64,000 nucleotides of DNA, taken from Streptomyces griseochromogenes (GTDB taxonomy: Bacteria > Actinomycetota > Actinomycetes > Streptomycetales > Streptomycetaceae). A program made the position numbers and the translations under genes. The notes under the pieces were generated by a model. It saw only the letters and a program-made list of their open reading frames with translations, did no database searches and had not been told where the DNA came from. The DNA lies in NCBI RefSeq assembly GCF_001542625.1, contig NZ_CP016279.1, positions 1,984,001 to 2,048,000 on the forward strand, in the 5' to 3' direction. The stretch's first letter is position 1. The number at the start of each line of letters is the position of its first letter. Shown here piece by piece: positions 28,401 to 34,247 of this stretch.

Positions 28401-29331
28401 CCTCACCGGGGCCTTCCGCGAAGCCCTGGAACTCGACAGCAAGACCTGGCACCTGAAGCAGCGTCTGTTCGGACGCGACGACCAGCGCAGTCTCATCACG
28501 GAGAACTCCATCGCCATCGACGTGCGCGAGTCCGGCGACTACGTCGGCGCGCTCGGGCTCCAGGAAGCCGCGCTGGACGCCTTCCAGGACATCTTCGGCA
28601 ACGACAACCCGGCCACGATCAGCACCGAGCGTGAACTGGGCATCGCGTGCCGGAAGGCCGGTCTGCACCCCCGCGCGCTGGAACTGGCCATCAAGGCCCA
28701 CGAGGCCTTCACCCGGCGGTACGGCGACACCCACCCCCAGTCCCTGGCCACCGCCCTGCCGCTGGCCGTCGCCCTCCGCCAGAACGGCGACCTCGAGGCG
28801 GCACGGGCACGCGGGGCTCAGGCCTGCACCGGTTACCGCAAGGTCTTCCACGCGCAGCACCCCTACGCCCTCTCCGCCGACGTCGGTCTCGCGGTGTCCG
28901 AACGCCTGCTCGGCAAGCCGGAGGAGGCCCGCCGGCTGGACGACGCGGCGCTCGTCGCGCTGTCCGACAGCCTCGGCGCCGACCACCCCTTCACCCTGGT
29001 GGCCGCCGTGAACCTGGCCAGTGACCTGGCGGCGCTCGGCGAGCACGAGGCAGCGAAGGACAGGGGGCGTGACACGCTGGACCGGTGCCGGCAGACCTTC
29101 GGCCCCGACCACCCGACCACCCTGGCCTGCGCCGGGAACCTGTCGCTGGACCTGATGTCCGTGGGGCTCGACAGCGAGGCCACGGCGCTGCGACTCGACA
29201 CCGAGGAGCGCCTGCGCCGCGTACTGCACACCCAGCGTGCCGATGAGGAGGAGGCCACGCCCCACCCCGCGACGGTGGCCTTCCTGAGCGGCACACGCCT
29301 GAACTGCGACATCGACCCCATGCCGCTGTAA
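25426..29331 (+). CDS. fxsT: FxsT-like protein: SAV_2336/vWA-like domain + NB-ARC NTPase + tetratricopeptide repeats
   Basis: About 1301 residues. Residues 1-430 resemble the SAV_2336-type region: REVFLVVDSHVTMRVWDEA (a vWA-like strand with degenerate MIDAS), RRLILVVTDGLAAGWH and LLRRWGQSQPVAVINPLPPHLW. Residues about 470-800 are an NB-ARC/STAND NTPase: P-loop GMGGVGKT (509-516), LLIFDNAD Walker B, ILVTSRNRRWG, LPLAL and an MHD-like IEMHRLVQHVL. From about 830 there are at least eight TPRs. This is the architecture of the FxSxx-COOH system TPR protein. It is expected to be an NTP-driven switch. It converges with the HExxH gene. GAGAG precedes the ATG. Part of the gene (27600-27840) is visibly poorer in GC. 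Confidence 0.82.
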   Translation: MASDNARRDRSGSGADLTRLWSDWRFEGGALPREVFLVVDSHVTMRVWDEAIDGLGRALAGSFTAVHQVTLLGTDEMLPASVHTAPDPGTPADAARRLILVVTDGLAAGWHLGSVQPLLRRWGQSQPVAVINPLPPHLWFRTGLDVLHVRIRALSPWAANAEWDWQEREVPVTRGGAPADSGPPVADTDDEVPPVAVPVLSLTHHGARALSGMLGGAEPHALDLPATPANAWKGRPDAARNFPWATELDDSAEPLSAVDRVFDFRAAASPTAFRLGTRLAAAPLSLPIVRRLIRSTPGAGPVHASEFFMSGLVQPTGVHLDAPGAMVYDFLPDAREQLLALGRRSATARTLRDVREVLAADPSSASLLPPPSEPLNKASQPPVTHKNAPFLRIELTALDALSGSHLQRARLLRHALKWHDQRYAVSLAKAPAAGAAIAPSTASGATEGAPPMSTTPQRTVEGERTVQPRVWGNLPPRNQNFTGRNELLDLLEHRLREGTTTVLPEAIHGMGGVGKTQLAIEYAYRHQADYDIVWWIPSERPGQIGQSLVELAKRLGLVTTSEANIAGPAVREALREGRPYSRWLLIFDNADSPEQVRPYFPTGGTGTILVTSRNRRWGLVGGSLEVDVFTREESMELLRGSGPELAEGEAEALAEALGDLPLALVQAAAWRAETGMPASEYLRLFESKQNELLETAPPPDYQLPVAAAWNVSLDHLETRSPGALRLLQLCSYFAPDPISRQILSGPGYNTTFPELDSALNDPMKLARAIREINRYSLARIDHRTNSIEMHRLVQHVLINRMSPEEQNRMREGAHALMASADPRTPTNPESWPRYAELYSHVIASGAITSEQPWVRQLVMNIARYLYYWGDHEVCLDFSETAWNAWVDVFGEEDVKTLLMGNWLVFVYLMVGRYSDASTLVERIRVAFERVSSPDSEETLDTIQMEAAVRRVQGRFLDGAELDRVVYERAKRAFGEDDPASLNMAHNLGVTLRLTGAFREALELDSKTWHLKQRLFGRDDQRSLITENSIAIDVRESGDYVGALGLQEAALDAFQDIFGNDNPATISTERELGIACRKAGLHPRALELAIKAHEAFTRRYGDTHPQSLATALPLAVALRQNGDLEAARARGAQACTGYRKVFHAQHPYALSADVGLAVSERLLGKPEEARRLDDAALVALSDSLGADHPFTLVAAVNLASDLAALGEHEAAKDRGRDTLDRCRQTFGPDHPTTLACAGNLSLDLMSVGLDSEATALRLDTEERLRRVLHTQRADEEEATPHPATVAFLSGTRLNCDIDPMPL

Positions 29332-29349
29332 GAAGGCGCCTGAAGGCCG

Positions 29350-29379
29350 GGGGCCGCGCGGCGTCGTCCGGGCGGCCCC
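29350..29379. terminator. Terminator between the convergent FxsT-like and HExxH genes
   Basis: An 8-bp GC stem (ggggccgc at 29350-29357, gcggcccc at 29372-29379) with a 14-base loop sits in the 48-bp gap between the two stops. Confidence 0.65.
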
Positions 29380-31257
29380 TCAGCCGAACGGCCCCGGCCG
29401 GCTCGCGGCGGCACCCAGCCACGCCGCCAGGGCCAGCGGATCGGGCCGCTGTCCGTGCTCCTTGTGCAGACTCTCCCGCACGGCGCGGGCCCACTCCGGC
29501 GACCGCGTCAGAAACCGGCACGCGGCCCGGTCTTCGGGACGGTCGGCCAAGGCCCGGCCCAGCGCCGCCCACGAGCCCACCACGGGATCCCCGTGCCGCA
29601 GCTGATCCGCTAACTCCCGTAGGGCAGCCGACCGCTCCCCACGAGCCAGGAGGAAGTCGATGGGGTCGGCTCCGCGTACCCGGTCGCCGGTGGCGGAGGG
29701 ATCCCGCCAGGAGCCGTCCGGATCGGTGAGGCGATGTCTGGCCAGGACCGCCGCCGTGTCGAGGAAACAGGCATCGCCGTCCGGCACGAGCGACGACGCG
29801 GTGTGGGCCAGCGGGGGACAGGCGTCTCCCTGTCGCCACGCGCGCACCGCCTCGTCCACCAGGTCCGGCGACGGCCGCACATGATGCTCGCGCCACCGGG
29901 CACGGTGACTTGCCAAGGCCTCACGAGCCAGCCGCAGCGGCGCGTCGGGGACGTCGTCGCCGAGCCAGCCGGCACAGCTGTGCAGAAGTGATTCGAGGAG
30001 TCGGCGCCCCAGGGGCGTCAGCCGTTCATGACCCCGGACACTGCCCAGCGTCGACCACACGGCCTCCCTCCACAGGGCGAACTCGAAGTGGGCCAGGGGC
30101 GCGTGCGCCACGTCCGCGGCACGTCGGTTGACGCGCCAGAACCGGGTCACTCCGAAGAAGGCGTAGATCCCCTGTAAAACGCCCTCCAGCGGCCTGGGAT
30201 CGTCCCGCCACGGCGCATGGAACAGCTCCGACGGCTCCTGCGTCTCCTCGGCCCGTCGCACCAGTGGCGCCACATGCGTCAGGGCGCCGAGTTTGACGTG
30301 CTGGAATTCATGCACCAGGGTCGCGGCCAGCTCACAACCCTCGTCGGGCAGGGAGGCGTTGATCCCTCCGAAGGCCTCGGCGGAGGAGCTGCTGTACGGC
30401 CGAAACCTTTCTCCTTTCGGCATGGGAGTGATGGACCTCAGGCCTCGACGTATCGCGTCCGTCTGGGCCGGTGTGTCGCGGAGCAGGACGTTCCATGCCT
30501 CGGTGAGCGAGGACTGCCAGGACCGCGCCTCGGAGTCCGGGAGAACTCGGGGGGCGGTGGGCCCGAAGAAGGTGCGATAGGGGTCGTGTTCCTCGAGGGT
30601 CACGGACCCGGCGGCCTCGTCCTGTCCCAGCGTCAGCCGGCGAGTGGGCCGCCAGCCCGGTGCCTGCCGCTCCCAGTCGGGCCCCACGACGACCTCGTCG
30701 CCGCCACAGGTGATCCGTACGCCCCACCGGTCCCCGGCGACGCGCGCGGTCGTCCAGTCCTCCCGCGCCGGAAGAACCGCGCACCCCAGTCCGGGAAGGG
30801 ACACCGTCCCCTCGAACGCGGGAACCCTCAGCGTGAACTCGATGCGGGCCGCGGCGGACGCGGCGGCGGCCAGCGAGGCCAGGTGCCCCAGCGTCGCCCA
30901 GATCGGGATGTCACTCCGCAGGGTGCCCCGCAGGCGCCTCAGAGCGGCGGACGCCCATGTTCCGGAACCCGGAGCCATCAGGACTTCCTCGACCACCCCG
31001 GGTGCCTCGGCCTGCGCGCGCTCGAGCGACTCCCAGGCTTCGCGGAGGGACACCGGGAAATCCCCGGAATCGGAGGCGACGCGGATGCTCCGGTCGTACA
31101 GGGCCCGCAGAAGCAGTAGCCGGCGACTGCGCTCGGCGCCGAGCAACTCGTCGATGACAGCACCGTCGCCGTCCCCGTGGAGGAGCCCGTGGAGGCCGTC
31201 GGCCGGGATGCTGTGGAAAGCGGATCGATCGTCAGGTGCGCCGCTCACCGAGCGCAC
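29380..31257 (-). CDS. HExxH-motif peptide beta-hydroxylase-like protein (FxsB-associated family), no radical SAM domain
   Basis: About 625 residues. The opening, FHSIPADGLHGLLHGDGDG then ERSRRLLLLRALYDRS, and the central TLVHEFQHVKLGALTH (HEFQH at about 316-320) place it in the family annotated as HEXXH-motif or alphaKG-HExxH-type peptide beta-hydroxylases. In characterised members this domain is fused to or next to a radical SAM enzyme and hydroxylates a precursor peptide using Fe(II) and 2-oxoglutarate. Here it stands alone, with no radical SAM domain in the protein. The FxsA-like peptide gene ends 30 bp upstream. GTG 31257 is favoured by GGGGAG seven bases before; ATG 31263 is also open. 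A protease-like activity cannot be excluded. Confidence 0.78.
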   Translation of the reverse strand: MRSVSGAPDDRSAFHSIPADGLHGLLHGDGDGAVIDELLGAERSRRLLLLRALYDRSIRVASDSGDFPVSLREAWESLERAQAEAPGVVEEVLMAPGSGTWASAALRRLRGTLRSDIPIWATLGHLASLAAAASAAARIEFTLRVPAFEGTVSLPGLGCAVLPAREDWTTARVAGDRWGVRITCGGDEVVVGPDWERQAPGWRPTRRLTLGQDEAAGSVTLEEHDPYRTFFGPTAPRVLPDSEARSWQSSLTEAWNVLLRDTPAQTDAIRRGLRSITPMPKGERFRPYSSSSAEAFGGINASLPDEGCELAATLVHEFQHVKLGALTHVAPLVRRAEETQEPSELFHAPWRDDPRPLEGVLQGIYAFFGVTRFWRVNRRAADVAHAPLAHFEFALWREAVWSTLGSVRGHERLTPLGRRLLESLLHSCAGWLGDDVPDAPLRLAREALASHRARWREHHVRPSPDLVDEAVRAWRQGDACPPLAHTASSLVPDGDACFLDTAAVLARHRLTDPDGSWRDPSATGDRVRGADPIDFLLARGERSAALRELADQLRHGDPVVGSWAALGRALADRPEDRAACRFLTRSPEWARAVRESLHKEHGQRPDPLALAAWLGAAASRPGPFG

Positions 31258-31287
31258 CGGCATTCTCCCCGCATCACGGTGGCTGCC

Positions 31288-31491
31288 CTACTTCTCAGCG
31301 ACGCCGCCTCCGCCCCCCGGACTGACACCGGCCACCGTGAGGGCGTGAGGATCGTCGACATCCTCCAGCAGACGCCGGAGTGACTCGGACAAGGCGGGGC
31401 CGTCCAGAGAACGCAGTGCCTGAAGTGACACTCCTGAGAGGTCCATGAGTCCGGATTCAAAGGCCGGCATCGCCCGCTCCACGGCTGCCAA
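31288..31491 (-). CDS. FxsA-like small peptide (candidate RiPP precursor) lacking the FxSxx C-terminus
   Basis: A 67-residue peptide. Its core, GLMDLSGVSLQALRSLD then PALSESLRRLLEDVDDP, matches what I recall as the conserved leader of FxSxx-COOH (FxsA) peptides. The family normally ends Phe-x-Ser-x-x. This one ends AGVSPGGGGGVAEK: the Phe position is Val and a Gly-run plus a charged tail follow. No other frame restores the motif. The start is TTG 31491 with AGGAGGGG just upstream; a longer frame begins at 31551, and ATG 31470 (61 aa) with GGAG is an alternative. It lies 30 bp before the HExxH enzyme, its probable modifier, and 124 bp after the trypsin gene. Confidence 0.68.
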   Translation of the reverse strand: MAAVERAMPAFESGLMDLSGVSLQALRSLDGPALSESLRRLLEDVDDPHALTVAGVSPGGGGGVAEK

Positions 31492-31615
31492 GTCCCCTCC
31501 TCTGCATGATCGTTCGAGCCGTCGCTTCTCATCTAATGATGGCCCAGCCAACGGGTGCCCGAAACCCTGCGTACCGGCCAGTTGTCATACAAGTCAGCTG
31601 TGCCACACGGCGAGT

Positions 31616-32689
31616 TCAGCCGTGTCGCACCGCGAGTTCGGACGCGGCGCGGTCCACTTCGCGCAGTTCCTCCGAGTCCTCCTCCCAATCCCGCAGTACT
31701 TCCATGAACCTGTCGAGGGTGCCGGGATAGCGCAGGCAGGTGCGCAGCACGCCGTATACCTCGTACCGCAGCCGGTCGTCGCGGGGCCGATGGGCGGCCA
31801 CCCGGGGGTCGACGCCCTCCAGGACGGTGTCGAGGCCGTTCGGCCGGCGCAGTGCCGAGAGGGCCGTCAACGCGTCGACCAGGTCTTTGAGTTCGCGCAT
31901 CGTCAGGGTGTGCGGCAGCGAGGCGAGGCTCGGACGAAGCGGTGACGTGACGTGGGGGGAGACCGGCCCGGGCCGCTCGGGGAGGCCCGCGCAGACGTGG
32001 AGCAGTTCGCGCTCGGCAGGGTCCAGTTCGTCGTACCAGCGCCGCACCCGCACCGCCGCGAGCCGGCCGAGGCCGTCGGAGCGGTGGTGGGTGGTGATCA
32101 TGCCGATGACGACACCGCCGGACCAGAGGACGGCGCCGGACATGCCCTCCCAGGGCGAGTGCTCCGGCCCGACCACGTCGGCCGGAGGCGGGACGGCGAC
32201 CTCCAGGGTGCCCTCCCGCCGGTTGGACAGGACGGACACCGTGCCGTCGACGTGGCAGGAGTCGCGGTATCTGCCGGGTGAGCCCTCGGGGCCGGGGCCG
32301 ACGTCCTCGCGCAGCTTGAAGCGGGGGAAGCCGACAGCGGTGACGGGCAGCGTGACGTCCGTCTCCGGGAGCACCGCGTAACGGGGCGCGTGCCGGACGG
32401 GCGGGGCCGCCGGGAGGTGTTCGCCCATGTCCAACAGGGCGAGGTCGGCGGGGCCGGAGCGCATGACCACGTCGGAGTCGGCGGACCACTCACCGTCCTG
32501 GTCCGCTTCGAAGCGGACCTGAACCTTGGTGAAGGGCGGCTCGACCACGTGAGCGGCGGTCAGAACGTACCGCCCGCCGACGCGGTAGCCGGAGCCCCGG
32601 CGACGCGGCGCGCCCGCGGGGAGATCCACGATCACCTCGGCGACCCGGGTTATGTCCAGCCCCGCACTTCCCCGTTGCTGTTCATTCAC
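31616..32689 (-). CDS. Trypsin-like serine protease with C-terminal effector-associated domain (EAD2)
   Basis: A 357-residue cytosolic protease with no signal peptide. The trypsin fold covers residues 1 to about 230, with the catalytic triad visible as H47 (LTAAHVV), D82 (ADLALLDM) and S184 (WEGMSGAVLW). Residues about 265-345 are helical (MRELKDLVDALTALSALRRP; EVYGVLRTCLRYPGTLDRFM) and fit EAD2, an adaptor thought to recruit effectors to NTPase or VMAP scaffolds. Such proteases are proposed to be activated by cleavage cascades in conflict systems. GTG start at 32689. It heads a minus-strand run with the FxsA-like peptide and HExxH enzyme. Confidence 0.85.
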   Translation of the reverse strand: MNEQQRGSAGLDITRVAEVIVDLPAGAPRRRGSGYRVGGRYVLTAAHVVEPPFTKVQVRFEADQDGEWSADSDVVMRSGPADLALLDMGEHLPAAPPVRHAPRYAVLPETDVTLPVTAVGFPRFKLREDVGPGPEGSPGRYRDSCHVDGTVSVLSNRREGTLEVAVPPPADVVGPEHSPWEGMSGAVLWSGGVVIGMITTHHRSDGLGRLAAVRVRRWYDELDPAERELLHVCAGLPERPGPVSPHVTSPLRPSLASLPHTLTMRELKDLVDALTALSALRRPNGLDTVLEGVDPRVAAHRPRDDRLRYEVYGVLRTCLRYPGTLDRFMEVLRDWEEDSEELREVDRAASELAVRHG

Positions 32690-32793
32690 CCGGGGGATCT
32701 ACCCCACGCTGTGGCCGGGTAACTGCCTCCGGCGAGGCGCGCCCCCATGGCACCGCGACAGTCCTCCACTCGCCAGGTGATTGACTACGCCGC

Positions 32794-33816
32794 ATGGACC
32801 TCGCGCGGACGGCCCAGGACCCTGCTCCCCCCTTGGACCCCGAACTGGGCGTGGCACTGGCGGCTTTGGGGGACAGGGCGAGGGAGCCGTACACCCCGGA
32901 GAACCTCGCCGACCGGCAGGAGCGGGATGCCGCGGACCGGCCCAGGCCGACGGTCACGGATCTCCGGGCCGACGGCCGCTTCGAGGTCGATGAGCTGCGC
33001 GTGCCGGGGGAGTCGGGTGCGCCGGACGTCACGCTCGTGAGTTCGCGTCCCGCCGGGACCGCCGGTCCGCTGCCGCTGCTCTACTACATGCACGGCGGCG
33101 GAATGATCACGGGGAACGCGTGGTCCGTACTGCCGCGTCTGCTGCGCGAGGTGGCGCTCCCGCTGGAGATGGCGGTCGTCTCCGTCGAGTACCGGCTGGC
33201 CCCGCGGGCGCGGTATCCCGCACCGCTGGAGGACTGTTACGCCGGGTACGTCTGGGCGGCTGAACACGCTGCCGCGCTGGGCATCGACGCGGACCGCGTC
33301 GTCATCGGCGGAAAGAGCGCCGGCGGCGGACTCGCAGCGGCACTCGCTCTCCTCACCCGCGACCGGGGCGGGCCCACCCCGATCGGGCAACTGCTGCTGT
33401 GCCCGATGCTCGACGACCGCAATGACACCGTCTCCAGCCATCAGATGGCCGGAATCGACACCTGGGACCGAACCTCCAACGCGACCGCGTGGCAGGCCCT
33501 GCTGGGCGACCGGTACGGCGCCGCGGACCTGCCGCCCTACGCGGCTCCCGCCCGGGCCACGGATCTGTCCGGGCTGCCCCCCGCCTACATCGAGGTCGGG
33601 TCGGCCGAGACGCTCAGGGACGAGGACGTGGCCTACGCCCAGGGGATCTGGCAGGCCGGCGGCCAAGCCGAACTGCACGTATGGCCCGGGGCCTGTCACG
33701 GCTTCGACACCTTCGCCCCGCGAGCGGCTCTGAGCCAGGACGCCCGCGACGCCCGCTCCCGCTGGCTGCGGCGCATCCTGACACCGTCCGGCACGGGCAG
33801 TGGGCCCGCCTGCTGA
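32794..33816 (+). CDS. Alpha/beta hydrolase (HSL-type esterase/lipase)
   Basis: A 340-residue soluble hydrolase of the hormone-sensitive-lipase family. The oxyanion-hole motif is YMHGGGM, the nucleophile elbow GKSAGGG (GxSxG), and the acid/His region reads VGSAETLRDEDV then ACHGFDTF. Normal length, ATG start. It diverges from the trypsin-EAD2 gene across 104 bp and runs with the second trypco2 gene (77 bp gap). Its substrate is unknown, and it may simply be a passenger in the island. Confidence 0.87.
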   Translation: MDLARTAQDPAPPLDPELGVALAALGDRAREPYTPENLADRQERDAADRPRPTVTDLRADGRFEVDELRVPGESGAPDVTLVSSRPAGTAGPLPLLYYMHGGGMITGNAWSVLPRLLREVALPLEMAVVSVEYRLAPRARYPAPLEDCYAGYVWAAEHAAALGIDADRVVIGGKSAGGGLAAALALLTRDRGGPTPIGQLLLCPMLDDRNDTVSSHQMAGIDTWDRTSNATAWQALLGDRYGAADLPPYAAPARATDLSGLPPAYIEVGSAETLRDEDVAYAQGIWQAGGQAELHVWPGACHGFDTFAPRAALSQDARDARSRWLRRILTPSGTGSGPAC

Positions 33817-33893
33817 GAAGCCGGGACCCGACGGAGCGCGGCTTTCTGTCAACTCGTCGTACAGCAGGGTGGGTTGCTTACTACAGTCCTTTC

Positions 33894-34214
33894 ATGGCGC
33901 GTCGCGAAGAGCAGTGGTTCGAGCTGTCCGAGGTCGTCCGTCAGCTGAGAGGCCAGCTGAATCAGGCGATGGCCGAGGGCAAGGACGACGAGATCCGTTT
34001 TGAACTCGGCCCGGTGGAGATGGAGTTCGAGGTCGCCGTGACCAAGGAGCGGGGCGGCGACGGCGGACTCAAGGTGGGCGTGCTGTCGCTCGGCGCGAAG
34101 GGATCCCGGTCCACCGGGACCAAGAACCGGATGAAGCTGACCCTCACGCCGCAGAACCGGCAGGGCGGTCCGACCCGCATCTCCGGAGTCGAGCGGACGC
34201 TGCCCCAGGGCTGA
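33894..34214 (+). CDS. Trypco2 (trypsin-co-occurring domain 2) protein, copy 2
   Basis: A 106-residue protein with the same core as the copy at 23343 (VVRQLRGQLNQAMAE, IRFELGPVEMEFEVAV, RMKLTLTPQ). It differs in a Gly-rich middle and a longer end. The ATG at 33894 has no obvious ribosome binding site; the long frame upstream overlaps the hydrolase gene and is not family-like. It sits 33 bp before a gene that starts with a trypsin domain, which is the association that gives the domain its name, so this copy probably works with the trypsin-STAND protein. Confidence 0.82.
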   Translation: MARREEQWFELSEVVRQLRGQLNQAMAEGKDDEIRFELGPVEMEFEVAVTKERGGDGGLKVGVLSLGAKGSRSTGTKNRMKLTLTPQNRQGGPTRISGVERTLPQG

Positions 34215-34247
34215 TCGGGCCGCTGATCACCGGACGCCGGACACGGC

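Noticed and set aside
31245..31532. Alternative frame that might restore an FxSxx end to the FxsA-like peptide
   Set aside because: Both other frames were read through the 3' end; neither gives Phe-x-Ser-x-x followed by a stop, so a simple sequencing frameshift does not explain the missing motif.
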